Notes: generated by a model from the sequence alone, not told the origin. A DNA stretch of 22,652 nt from JALZEG01 sp046263255 (GCA_046263255.1 JBHELD010000048.1:1-22652); one strand, 5' to 3'; shown: positions 1 to 7,358, counted from the first letter of the stretch. A program made the numbers and translations.

Positions 1-48
1 ATGTCACCACCTACACGTCAAATCAACAGCGCGTCGACGCTCTCCCCG

Positions 49-72
49 GGTGGCTGCATCATTACAACCACC
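49..72 (-). terminator. Stem-loop downstream of the response regulator gene (weak candidate terminator)
   Basis: Read on the minus strand, GGTGGTTG and CAGCCACC can pair as an 8-bp stem with one G-U pair around an 8-base loop, about 70 bases past the response regulator stop codon. No U-tract follows, so at best it would be a factor-dependent or weak terminator. The rest of the 142 bases at the left edge shows no gene I can support. A 28-codon plus-strand frame starting at base 1 is not credible. Confidence 0.22.
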
Positions 73-142
73 ACCGGCCGCACCTAGCTCACGACGGGGA
101 AGCTCCCATGGCGATCGTCAATAACGTGTGTGGGAAGCACAG

Positions 143-1132
143 CTAGGCCCTCGATCCCGTGTCCGTGCGCGTCTCCGTGACGTCGGCTTCGTCGTCCGCG
201 CGCCGGCGGTCGATCGCGTAGCTCGACCGCGCCTCCCGCTTCGCGAACTGCTTCATCTCCGCGGCGATCTCGGAGGCCTCCCAGTGGCTGTTGATCGGGC
301 GGTGGGTGTTGGTGGCGATGCCGATCGAGACCGTCGTCGGCGGGTACTCGTGCATCTGGTCCTGGCGGTCCTTCACCTCGATGAAGCCGCGGGCCACGTC
401 CTCGGGGTCGTAGAGGTCGCCGATCCTCGCGTCCCAGCACTCGATGATCTCCTTCGCCGCGAGCTCCGCGATGTCGGGGGTCGTGATCGCGACGAAGTCG
501 TCGCCGCCGACGTGCCCGAGGAAGCAGTTCGGTCCCCCGTGCTTCGCCAGCGCCGCGGTCGTGCACTTCGTCAAGAGCTTGATAGCCTCGTCGCCGCGCA
601 GGAACCCGTAGTGGTCGTTGAACGCCTTGAAGTTGTCGAGGTCCACGTACATCAGGGCGAAAGGCGCTCCGAGCGCCACGCGCTTCGCGACCTCCTCCTG
701 GACCTGCACGTTCCCGGGGAGCTGCGTGAGCGGGTTCACCGCCCGCATCTCGCGGGCGCGCCGCAGCGCCGACTTCACGCGCGCGACGAGCTCCATCGGG
801 TCGAACGGCTTGATCATGTAGTCGTCGGCGCCGGCGGTCAGCCCGACGACCTTGTCCGCCGACAGCGACTTGGCCGTCAGCATGATCACCGACATGTGCT
901 TGGTGCGCGCGTCGCCGCGGAGCCTCTGGCACACCTCGAAGCCGTCGATCTTCGGCATCATCACGTCGAGGAGGACGAGGTCGGGCATGAGGTCGTAGGC
1001 CCCCTGCAGCGCCTGCTCTCCGTCCGAGGCGGTCGCGACCTCGTAGCCCTCCAGGCGGAGATTGACCTCGACGAACCGGACGATGTCCTCGTCGTCGTCG
1101 GCCACGAGCACCAGCTCGCGCCTGGCGATCAT
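143..1132 (-). CDS. Response regulator with REC domain and degenerate GGDEF (GGDDF) domain
   Basis: The 329-residue protein has an N-terminal receiver domain with the full phosphorylation set: acidic D12-D14, phospho-acceptor D56 in LLDVMMP, T86 and K108. A GGDEF-fold domain follows from about residue 133, beginning NPLTQLPGN, with VDLDNFK at 163-169 supplying the first metal aspartate (D164). The signature at 209-213 is GGDDF, so the fourth position is Asp instead of Glu, and no RxxD inhibitory site precedes it. Diguanylate cyclase activity is therefore uncertain; it could be a weak cyclase, a c-di-GMP/GTP sensor or a protein-interaction module. There is no DNA-binding domain. The ATG overlaps the rpe stop as ATGA, so it is probably translationally coupled as the last gene of the run. 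The last 20 or so residues are a charged tail. No partner histidine kinase is in the window. Confidence 0.9.
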   Translation of the reverse strand: MIARRELVLVADDDEDIVRFVEVNLRLEGYEVATASDGEQALQGAYDLMPDLVLLDVMMPKIDGFEVCQRLRGDARTKHMSVIMLTAKSLSADKVVGLTAGADDYMIKPFDPMELVARVKSALRRAREMRAVNPLTQLPGNVQVQEEVAKRVALGAPFALMYVDLDNFKAFNDHYGFLRGDEAIKLLTKCTTAALAKHGGPNCFLGHVGGDDFVAITTPDIAELAAKEIIECWDARIGDLYDPEDVARGFIEVKDRQDQMHEYPPTTVSIGIATNTHRPINSHWEASEIAAEMKQFAKREARSSYAIDRRRADDEADVTETRTDTGSRA

Positions 1133-1821
1133 CGGCCCTCTCCTTCAGCCAGCATGTCCAGTCTCTCTCTAATACGTCGTGCTGCCGCAACGGGATCGCG
1201 GCCGTCGTAGACGGCGCTGCCCGTGACGAGGATGTCCGCGCCCGCCCTGACCGGATCCGCGACCGTGTCGAGGTTGACGCCCCCGTCCACCTCTATGTCG
1301 GCACGAGAGCCCCTCCGGTCGACCAGCTTCCTGGCCTCCGCGATGCTGGGCAGCACCCCGGCAAGGAACTTCTGGCCCCCGAAACCCGGACGTACCGTCA
1401 TCATAAGGACAACCTCGACGTCGTCCAAGAGCCGGTCGGCCCACTCGAGCGACTTGTCGGGATGGACGGCCACGCCGGGTCCGGCCCCGGCGGCGCGGAT
1501 CGCGGCCACGACCGCGAGCGGGTCGGGCGTCACCTCGGGGTGGAACGAGATCCGGTCGGCGCCCGCCCCGGCGAAGGCGTCCACGAACTTCTCGGGGTTG
1601 TCGATCATCAGGTGGACGTGCAGCGGGGTGTCGACCGCGCCGTCGATGGCCGCGACGGTGGGGGGCCCGAAGCTGAGGTTGTCGACGTAGTGGCCGTCCA
1701 TGACGTCGAGGTGGAACCAGTCGACGATCGGCGCCACCGAGGACACCTCCTCGGCGATGCGCCCGAAGTCCGCGGTGAGGATCGAAGGTGCCATCTGCAG
1801 CCGCCTGCCCGACCGTGTCAC
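1129..1821 (-). CDS. rpe: Ribulose-phosphate 3-epimerase
   Basis: Interconverts ribulose 5-phosphate and xylulose 5-phosphate in the pentose phosphate pathway. The protein is a TIM barrel with the family blocks APSILTADF, FHLDVMDGHYV (metal-binding His and Asp), LHVHLMI, a phosphate loop VRPGFGGQKF and the late IEVDGGVN strand with the second catalytic Asp. I chose the GTG at 1821 because it overlaps the fmt stop as GTGA, giving 230 residues. An in-frame ATG at 1794, directly before APSIL, would give 221 residues and an equally complete enzyme. The 3' end overlaps the response regulator gene by four bases. Rpe next to fmt, def and priA is a common actinobacterial arrangement. The product is confident; the start is not settled. 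Confidence 0.95.
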   Translation of the reverse strand: MTRSGRRLQMAPSILTADFGRIAEEVSSVAPIVDWFHLDVMDGHYVDNLSFGPPTVAAIDGAVDTPLHVHLMIDNPEKFVDAFAGAGADRISFHPEVTPDPLAVVAAIRAAGAGPGVAVHPDKSLEWADRLLDDVEVVLMMTVRPGFGGQKFLAGVLPSIAEARKLVDRRGSRADIEVDGGVNLDTVADPVRAGADILVTGSAVYDGRDPVAAARRIRERLDMLAEGEGR

Positions 1822-2735
1822 GAGAGCGTCTCGTCCTCTCCCAGCCGCAGGCCCCGCGCGAGCTCCGCGCCCGGCATCCTTCGCTTTCCGGGGAGCTGCA
1901 CGTCCGTGAGCTCGAGCGCGACCGTGCCGGTGCCGGCGAGCAGCGTCACCTCGCCCGTGAGCCTCCCGGGGAAAAGCGACTCCCCCGCCGGGCGCGCCGC
2001 CCAGACCTTCAGGCGCCGCCCGCGCCACTCCGTCCACGCGCCGGGAGCAGGGTTCAGGCCGCGGACGTGGTCGACGATCTCCTCCGCCGGGCGGCTCCAG
2101 TCGATGCGCGCGTCCTCCTGAGTGATCTTGGGCGCGTACGTCGCGCGGTCGTGATCCTGCTCCTGCGGCCGGATGTCGCCCGCCGCGTAACGTTCCACCG
2201 TCTCCACGAGCAGGGGACCGCCGAGCTCGGCCATGCGTTCCCCCAACGTCCCCGCGGTGTCGTCCGGGCGCACCTCGACCTCCTCCAGCGCGAGCACCGG
2301 GCCTTCGTCCATCCCCTCCGTCAGAACCATCACGGACACGCCCGTCACCGAGACCCCGTCCATCAGCGCCCGCTGCACGGGGGCCGCGCCCCGGTAGAGC
2401 GGGAGCAACGAGAAGTGCAGGTTGACGAAGCCGAGGCGCGGCACCTCGAGCAGGCGCCCGGGAAGGATGCTCCCGTACGCGACGACCACGGCGACGTCCG
2501 GCGACAGCGCGCGCAGACGCTCTTCGAGCTCCGGGTCGCGCGCGCGCGCGGGCTGCAGCACCTCGAGCCCTGCCGCGAGCGCGACCTCCTTGACGGGGGG
2601 CGGCCGCAGCTCCATCCCGCGCCCGGCGGGCTTGTCGGGGTTCGTGACGACGGCGGCGACCTCTGCGGGCAAATCGAGCAGCGCCTTCAGGCTCGGCACC
2701 GCCCACGCCGGGGTTCCGAAGAAGACGGTCCTCAG
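1818..2735 (-). CDS. fmt: Methionyl-tRNA formyltransferase, apparent CTG start
   Basis: Formylates initiator Met-tRNA using 10-formyl-tetrahydrofolate. The N-terminal domain shows RTVFFGTPAWAVPSL, the PDKPAGRGMEL loop, the catalytic block VNLHFSLLPLYRGAAP (N105 and H107) and D143 in MDEGPVL. The C-terminal OB-like domain follows. The first possible ATG/GTG/TTG start in frame is a GTG at 2699, which would delete the first beta strand and the conserved GTP motif. The frame is open further upstream, and a CTG at 2735 overlaps the def stop as CTGA, with GAGGAA five bases before it. Starting there gives 305 residues and catalytic numbering within one residue of the E. coli enzyme. The partner deformylase gene is immediately upstream. 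Product certain; CTG initiation inferred from conservation and spacing. Confidence 0.94.
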   Translation of the reverse strand: MRTVFFGTPAWAVPSLKALLDLPAEVAAVVTNPDKPAGRGMELRPPPVKEVALAAGLEVLQPARARDPELEERLRALSPDVAVVVAYGSILPGRLLEVPRLGFVNLHFSLLPLYRGAAPVQRALMDGVSVTGVSVMVLTEGMDEGPVLALEEVEVRPDDTAGTLGERMAELGGPLLVETVERYAAGDIRPQEQDHDRATYAPKITQEDARIDWSRPAEEIVDHVRGLNPAPGAWTEWRGRRLKVWAARPAGESLFPGRLTGEVTLLAGTGTVALELTDVQLPGKRRMPGAELARGLRLGEDETLS

Positions 2736-3265
2736 AGCGCTTCCTCGCGGGCGGCCACCCGCGCCGGCGTCGGCAGGCCCAGCAGCTTCTCGCGCAGGGT
2801 CCGCAGGGCGTTCTTGCGGAGGTCGTCCGGCAGCCGGTCCAGGAACAGCACGCCGTCGAGGTGGTCGACCTCGTGCTGGAACACCCGCGCCAGGAGGTCG
2901 CGCGCCTCGATGCGAACGGGGTTCCCGTTCTCGTCGAGCCCCTCAACGGTGACGGCGGCGTGCCGCTCGACGGGATAGGTGAGGCCGGGGACCGAGAGGC
3001 ACCCTTCGTCGTCGGTCGCCCGCTCGTCGGACGGCTCGACGATCACCGGGTTGAAGACGGCGCCGTGACGCTCGTCCACCTCCCACACGAAGACCCGCTC
3101 GAGGATGCCGAGCTGCGGGGCGGCCAGGCCGACGCCGGGCGCGTCGCGCATGGTCTCGATCATGTCGGCCACCAGCTTGCGGTGGACGTCGGTTACCTCC
3201 TCGACCTCGCGCGCTCGCTCGCGCAGCACCGGGTCTCCGAACGTCCTGATGCGCAGTACTGCCAC
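2732..3265 (-). CDS. def: Peptide deformylase
   Basis: Removes the formyl group from the N-terminal methionine of nascent proteins, undoing at protein level what Fmt does to the initiator tRNA. All three active-site motifs are present in 177 residues: GVGLAAPQ (44-51), EGCLS (87-91, with metal ligand C89) and QHEVDH (130-135, metal ligands H131 and H135, catalytic E132). The C-terminal helix is of ordinary length. Translation starts at GTG, with GGAGAGAG just upstream, 11 bases after the priA stop. The TGA stop overlaps the fmt CTG start. Confidence 0.97.
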   Translation of the reverse strand: MAVLRIRTFGDPVLRERAREVEEVTDVHRKLVADMIETMRDAPGVGLAAPQLGILERVFVWEVDERHGAVFNPVIVEPSDERATDDEGCLSVPGLTYPVERHAAVTVEGLDENGNPVRIEARDLLARVFQHEVDHLDGVLFLDRLPDDLRKNALRTLREKLLGLPTPARVAAREEAL

Positions 3266-3276
3266 TCTCTCTCCGG

Positions 3277-5196
3277 TCAGCGTGGGTCGACGTCGACGCG
3301 CAGCCGGCTGCCCGCCGGTGCGGAGGCGAGGATACCCCGCAGCCCCGGCGTCACCGCGAGGGCGTCACGGCACTTCACCAGGGTCTGCAGCTCCTCCTCC
3401 CCCGCCCCCGGGGGCCGCGCCGCGATCGGCCCGAGGACGCGTGCTCCGGCGGCGCGGCAGACCGCGTTCGCGTCGTCCATCAACCGCGCGGCATCGGGCC
3501 CGCGGGCGGAGATCTTCACGAGCTCCGAGTACGGCGGATAGCTCAGCTCGCGGCGCGCCTCCAGCTCGCGCTCGAGGAAGAACGCGTAGTCGCCGCGCAC
3601 GACCGCCTGGACCGCGTGATGCGCCGGCTCGTCCGTCTGCACCACCAGCCGGCCGCCGCCCGACGCCGGGCCCGCCCATTCGGCCATCGCCGCGAGGGCC
3701 TGGTACCCCTCCTCGGCCGCGCGCCAGTCGGGGCGGCGCAGCAGCGAGTCCGCGTCGAGGACGCCCACCAGCGAGACGTCCGGTCTGAGCGCCGGCTTCG
3801 TCCCGATCCACGTCGTGACGTAGATGCCCGGCTCGGTGAGACGGTCCGGCTCCCGCTCCGCGAGGACCTCGGGATCGACGCGCGCCATGGCGGCGCGCGG
3901 GAACGCCTTCGCGAGCTGTCCGGCAAGCCGCTCGCTGCCCGCTCCGAGGTAACGCCATTGCGTCCCGCCGCAGGAGGGGCAGCTCTCGGGTGGCGGCTGC
4001 GTCAGGCCGCACCGGGGGCACCGGACGCGGCGCGGTGTGCGGTCGTACGCGAGGCCCGCTTCACAGCGGCGGCAGCGCAGCGATCGACGGCACGAGGCGC
4101 ACCACACGGTGCGGGCGAACCCGCGCCGGGGAACGAGGAGCGCGACCCGACCCCCGGCGCGCAGCACGCCGGCGATACGGTCGTGCAACAGGGGGCCGAG
4201 AGCACGATCCTCCGGCTTGTCCGCGATCTCGACCACGGGGCGCGCGGCCCGGCGCAGCGCGCGCCCCGGCGCCACCGAGCCCCACTCCCCGCTCACCGCT
4301 CGGCACCCGCTCTCGACGGTCGGAGTCGCGCTTACGAGCACGCAGACCGCCCCCTGCAGGCGCGCGCGCTCGACCGCGACGCGCCGCGCGTCGTAGCGCG
4401 GTGAGCGGTCCTCCTTGTAGGACCGGTGGTGCTCCTCGTCGAGGACTATCAGGCGCAGCGCCGGGGCCGGAGCCACGACGACCGCCCGTCCCCCGAGCCC
4501 GAGGCCGTGGCCCGCCGCCAGGCGGAGCCACGAGCGCGCCCGGTCGGCGTCGTCCCGGGACGAGTCGACGCGGGCGGGGTCGGGCCACACGCGTGCGAGC
4601 GCGTCGAGCACGGGCGCGCCGTAACGGACCTCCGGCACGCCCACGAGGGCCGCGCCGCCGCCGCTCGCGGCCGCCGCGACGAGCTCCGAGATCAGCTCCG
4701 CCCGGTCGCTTCCGGGAACCGGACGCACCACCCACGTCCCCGTCCCCCCGCCGCGGACCGCGTCGAGCAGGCCGCCGCCGCCGTCGAGCGACGAGAGGAC
4801 GTCTCCGACAGGGCGCGGGCCCAGGGGCTCCGGCTGCGGCACCTTCACGCGGACGCGCGGCGGGATCGTCCTCGTCAGGCAGATCGAGCGCGGCGTCACG
4901 TACCTCTCTGCGACCCACGCGAGCAGACGGTCGAGCGGCGGCGGCGTGAGCGGCTGCTCGACGATCAGCGCCGCGACGTCGAGGAGCCCGGCTGCGTCCG
5001 TGCCGCGGGTTCCGACGACGACCGCGCGCACGTTCCGGCCCCCGAACGGGACGCGGACGAGCGAGCCGACGGCGAGCCTGCCGCTGAGCTTCTCCGGGAC
5101 GGAATACGAATACGTGCGGTCCACGCGCCACGCCGGGACGAGCGGTATTACCGAGACGCGATCCGCCGGTCTAGGAGCAGAGTCGCCGGAGCTCAT
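3277..5196 (-). CDS. priA: Actinobacterial-type primosomal protein PriA, Walker A lost
   Basis: Replication restart protein that recognises stalled forks. The 639-residue chain has the N-terminal 3'-DNA-end-binding domain (from about 14, VSVIPLVPAWRVDRTYSY, through the VPFGGR region), then a remnant of the helicase core. Where functional PriA has a GxTGSGKT Walker A, this one reads RPVPGSDRAEL, so the ATP loop is gone. LDEEHHRSYKED (motif II) and VSATPTVESG (motif III) remain. A zinc region near residues 364-405 has eight cysteines in CxxC pairs (CASC, CRRC, CPRC, CPSC). Loss of detectable helicase motifs is a known trait of actinobacterial PriA, so this is not a pseudogene signal: the frame is intact and full length. 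The start lies inside the metK 3' end (26-bp overlap); no later start keeps the first strand. Confidence 0.92.
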   Translation of the reverse strand: MSSGDSAPRPADRVSVIPLVPAWRVDRTYSYSVPEKLSGRLAVGSLVRVPFGGRNVRAVVVGTRGTDAAGLLDVAALIVEQPLTPPPLDRLLAWVAERYVTPRSICLTRTIPPRVRVKVPQPEPLGPRPVGDVLSSLDGGGGLLDAVRGGGTGTWVVRPVPGSDRAELISELVAAAASGGGAALVGVPEVRYGAPVLDALARVWPDPARVDSSRDDADRARSWLRLAAGHGLGLGGRAVVVAPAPALRLIVLDEEHHRSYKEDRSPRYDARRVAVERARLQGAVCVLVSATPTVESGCRAVSGEWGSVAPGRALRRAARPVVEIADKPEDRALGPLLHDRIAGVLRAGGRVALLVPRRGFARTVWCASCRRSLRCRRCEAGLAYDRTPRRVRCPRCGLTQPPPESCPSCGGTQWRYLGAGSERLAGQLAKAFPRAAMARVDPEVLAEREPDRLTEPGIYVTTWIGTKPALRPDVSLVGVLDADSLLRRPDWRAAEEGYQALAAMAEWAGPASGGGRLVVQTDEPAHHAVQAVVRGDYAFFLERELEARRELSYPPYSELVKISARGPDAARLMDDANAVCRAAGARVLGPIAARPPGAGEEELQTLVKCRDALAVTPGLRGILASAPAGSRLRVDVDPR

Positions 5197-6367
5197 CCGC
5201 GCGGTCGGTGCGCTCCCAGGTGAAGTCCTTCTCGGACCGGCCGAAGTGACCGTATGCCGACGTGGCGCGGTAGATCGGGCGCCGGAGGTCGAGGTCCCTG
5301 ATGATCGCCGCGGGCCTCAGGTCGAAGCACTCCTTGACGGCGGACAGGATCTTCGCCGGGTCGGCCTTCTCGGTGCCGAACGTGTCGACGGCGACCGAGA
5401 CCGGGTGCGCGACGCCGATCGCGTAGGCGACCTGCATCTCGAAGCGGTCGGCGAGCCCGGCCGCCACGACGTTCTTTGCGGCGTAGCGCGCCGCGTACGC
5501 GGCGGAGCGGTCCACCTTCGTCGGGTCCTTGCCGGAGAACGCGCCGCCGCCGTGGCGCGCCATGCCCCCGTAGCTGTCGATGATGATCTTGCGCCCGGTG
5601 AGGCCGGTATCCGCGCGGGGGCCGCCGATCTCGAACACGCCCGTCGGGTTCACCAGGAGCTTCATCCCGTCCGCGTCCAGCCCGGGGGGGAGCAGAGGCT
5701 CGATCACGTGCTGCATGAGGTCGGGTTTCAGCAGGGTCTCGACGTCGACGTTCGGCTGGTGCTGCGTCGAGCACACGACGGTGTCGAGCCCCACGGGACG
5801 GTTCCCGTCGTACCCGATCGTGACCTGCACCTTGCCGTCGGGGCGGAGGTACGGGAGGACGCCGGCCTTCCTGACCTCCGACAGGCGCTGGGCGAGCCGG
5901 TGGGCGAGCCAGATCGGCATCGGCATCAGGTCGTCGTTCTCGCGGCACGCGTAGCCGAACATCATCCCCTGGTCGCCGGCGCCCTGGCTGTCGAGGGCCT
6001 CGTCCTCGGTCTCGCCGTGGCGCTCCTCGTAGGACTGGCTGACGCCCTTGTCGATGTCGCCCGACTGCTCCTGGATCGCGACCGACACGCCGCAGGTCTC
6101 GCCGTCGAAGCCGATCTTGCTGCTCGTGTAGCCGATGTCGGTGACCGTGCGGCGCACGACCGACGGGATGTCGACGTAGCACGAGGTCGTGATCTCGCCG
6201 GCGACGACGACGAGCCCGGTGGTGACGAGGGTCTCGCACGCGACGCGGCCGAAGGGGTCGGAGGCGAGGATCTCGTCGAGGATCGCGTCGGAGATCTGGT
6301 CGGCCATCTTGTCGGGATGGCCTTCGGTGACGGACTCCGAGGTGAAGGTGTGGAGGGTGGCGGTCAT
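5171..6367 (-). CDS. metK: S-adenosylmethionine synthase
   Basis: Makes S-adenosylmethionine from methionine and ATP. The 398-residue protein begins with the typical HTFTSESVTEGHPDKMADQ segment (H17, D19) and carries signature 1, GAGDQGMMFGYA (near residue 126), and signature 2, GGGAFSGKD (near residue 272). It ends in the usual FTWERTDRADEL. The ATG at 6367 is preferred because family homology begins there. The frame stays open upstream, but that part translates the palindromic intergenic DNA and has no family similarity; an ATG three codons earlier is possible. A TAGGAT -10-like box seven bases before the ATG suggests a leaderless transcript. The 3' end overlaps priA. Confidence 0.97.
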   Translation of the reverse strand: MTATLHTFTSESVTEGHPDKMADQISDAILDEILASDPFGRVACETLVTTGLVVVAGEITTSCYVDIPSVVRRTVTDIGYTSSKIGFDGETCGVSVAIQEQSGDIDKGVSQSYEERHGETEDEALDSQGAGDQGMMFGYACRENDDLMPMPIWLAHRLAQRLSEVRKAGVLPYLRPDGKVQVTIGYDGNRPVGLDTVVCSTQHQPNVDVETLLKPDLMQHVIEPLLPPGLDADGMKLLVNPTGVFEIGGPRADTGLTGRKIIIDSYGGMARHGGGAFSGKDPTKVDRSAAYAARYAAKNVVAAGLADRFEMQVAYAIGVAHPVSVAVDTFGTEKADPAKILSAVKECFDLRPAAIIRDLDLRRPIYRATSAYGHFGRSEKDFTWERTDRADELRRLCS

Positions 6368-6374
6368 CCGGGGC

Positions 6375-6380
6375 ATCCTA
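6375..6380 (-). promoter_or_regulatory. Candidate -10 box for a leaderless metK transcript
   Basis: Minus-strand TAGGAT fits the TANNNT pattern and ends seven bases before the metK ATG, which would place the transcription start at or next to the A of the ATG. The DNA at the -35 distance is not convincing, and an AGGA within the same hexamer could instead act as a weak ribosome binding site. Both readings are inference. Confidence 0.33.
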
Positions 6381-6455
6381 CCGGGGGGCTGTGACGCCTT
6401 CGCGGACCCTGTTGGCACCTCGTCCCGGTGCCGGCCGGATACATGCCCCCGAGGT

Positions 6456-6493
6456 GCGTCAGACTCGTCTGACATGTCAGACAGGTCTGACGC
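6456..6493. promoter_or_regulatory. Nested 38-bp palindrome of four GTCAGAC/GTCTGAC half-sites upstream of metK
   Basis: The element consists of GTCAGAC, TC, GTCTGAC, AT, GTCAGAC, AG, GTCTGAC, flanked by GC on each side. It can be read as two tandem 16-bp palindromes with an 18-bp period, as a perfect central palindrome (GTCTGACATGTCAGAC), or as one 38-bp palindrome with mismatches only in the two 2-bp spacers. It lies in the 190-bp gap between the orphan gene and metK, about 90-126 bases before the metK ATG. It may be a two-dimer operator, or a strong hairpin in the orphan gene's 3' untranslated region. No U-tract follows, so a simple intrinsic terminator is unlikely. The remainder of the gap shows no gene. 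Confidence 0.6.
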
Positions 6494-6557
6494 CTGCGGC
6501 GAGAGCGTCCGTACTATCTCCGACGCGCGCCCTCTGCGACCACACGCGCCTGCACCT

Positions 6558-7358
6558 CTAGTCCCCGTCCCACTCGTCGTCGAAATCCTCATCGTCGACG
6601 TCCACGTCCTCGGGGATCCACAAGAAGCCGTGTTTCATCAGCTTCCTTCTCAGGCGCGCCTTCGTCGGGTTCGAGCTCCAGCGATAGACGTCGCCGCTTT
6701 CAAGGTCGTATCCGAGAGCGTCGAGCAACTTCGCCGCCTGATCGCGTTCGACCCCCAGCAGTCGTGCCAATTGAGCCGCATCCCACCGGCGTTGATCGAG
6801 AATCGGGCCATAGAAAGCTCCGGGCGTCTTCGCGTGCCTTTTCAACCATTCGGGTAGGTGAGCCTGAACGAGGTCCCGAAGCCACTGAGCGACGTCACGA
6901 ACGGTGTCGACACCCCCACCGATACTGCCGATCATCGTTAGCAGCGCCACGAGCTCGCTCCATGTCGCAACGAATCCGCCTTCGCCATAACCGCCACGAT
7001 CGGTCGAATAGGCAAAGGGGTCGCCGGAAAACAGGCCTTCTTGCTTGGTGCGGACTACGTCAGCAAGGGTCGTCTCGTTGCTGCCTTTTCCGATCCGCCA
7101 GTACATCCTCCCGTCGGCTCCGACGGCGGCACGGAGGTATGGCGCAAGAAAACGACCACCGGCTTGATCGGGTTCGGACACGAACAGGAGGCTGTAGAAC
7201 TCGACGCTGCCCTTCCTGGCGCGGATCGCTTCACGGGCGAGATCGTGAATGCGTGAATCGGACCCCGCATCGAGCTGGACCTGAGCAACCCGGTTGAGGT
7301 CGCCCTCAGGAGGGCCCATGGAGTCCTTAACGAAGATCGTGACGTCGAACGAATCCAT
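6558..7358 (-). CDS. Unrecognised protein with winged-helix-like C-terminus and acidic tail
   Basis: I do not recognise this 266-residue protein. It starts MDSFDVTIFVKDS and has an alpha/beta-like first 100 residues. A helical stretch with a hydrophobic patch and glycines follows (about 132-178, including LVALLTMIGSIGGG). Next is a region resembling a helix-turn-helix (about 191-240, WDAAQLARLLGVERDQAAKLLDALG, then basic ARLRRKLMKHG), and a tail from 250 made almost wholly of Asp and Glu. There is no signal peptide or clear membrane segment. Two 60-base stretches that I counted are 58% and 63% GC, against 78% in one coaBC stretch. It sits between coaBC and metK, genes normally adjacent in actinobacteria, which suggests acquisition. 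A GTG at 7370 is an alternative start; neither start has a clear Shine-Dalgarno sequence. It may be a DNA-binding or effector protein, but no function can be assigned. Confidence 0.8.
   Translation of the reverse strand: MDSFDVTIFVKDSMGPPEGDLNRVAQVQLDAGSDSRIHDLAREAIRARKGSVEFYSLLFVSEPDQAGGRFLAPYLRAAVGADGRMYWRIGKGSNETTLADVVRTKQEGLFSGDPFAYSTDRGGYGEGGFVATWSELVALLTMIGSIGGGVDTVRDVAQWLRDLVQAHLPEWLKRHAKTPGAFYGPILDQRRWDAAQLARLLGVERDQAAKLLDALGYDLESGDVYRWSSNPTKARLRRKLMKHGFLWIPEDVDVDDEDFDDEWDGD

Noticed and set aside
1..87. A 28-codon plus-strand frame beginning with ATG at base 1
   Set aside because: No visible upstream sequence or ribosome binding site, low-complexity Thr-rich end, and it overlaps the candidate hairpin; most likely chance.
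2732..2946. The long frame continuing rpe upstream through fmt into def
   Set aside because: Stop-free only because of GC bias; rpe homology begins just after 1794.
3277..5196. priA as a decaying pseudogene because of the missing Walker A
   Set aside because: The frame is full length, the zinc cysteines are intact, and loss of helicase motifs is known for actinobacterial PriA.
6456..6493. A MetJ or McbR operator
   Set aside because: Half-sites share AGAC/GTCT, but the spacing (2 bp, 18-bp period) fits neither the 8-bp tandem MetJ boxes nor the wider McbR palindrome as I know them; left as an unidentified operator.
6368..6557. A SAM riboswitch before metK
   Set aside because: The gap is 190 bases and I see no conserved SAM-riboswitch core; the structure there is the DNA-like nested palindrome.
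6368..6592. A 5' extension of metK encoding a SDLSDMSDESDA-like stretch
   Set aside because: The stretch is only the translation of the palindromic intergenic element; MetK homology begins at the ATG at 6367.
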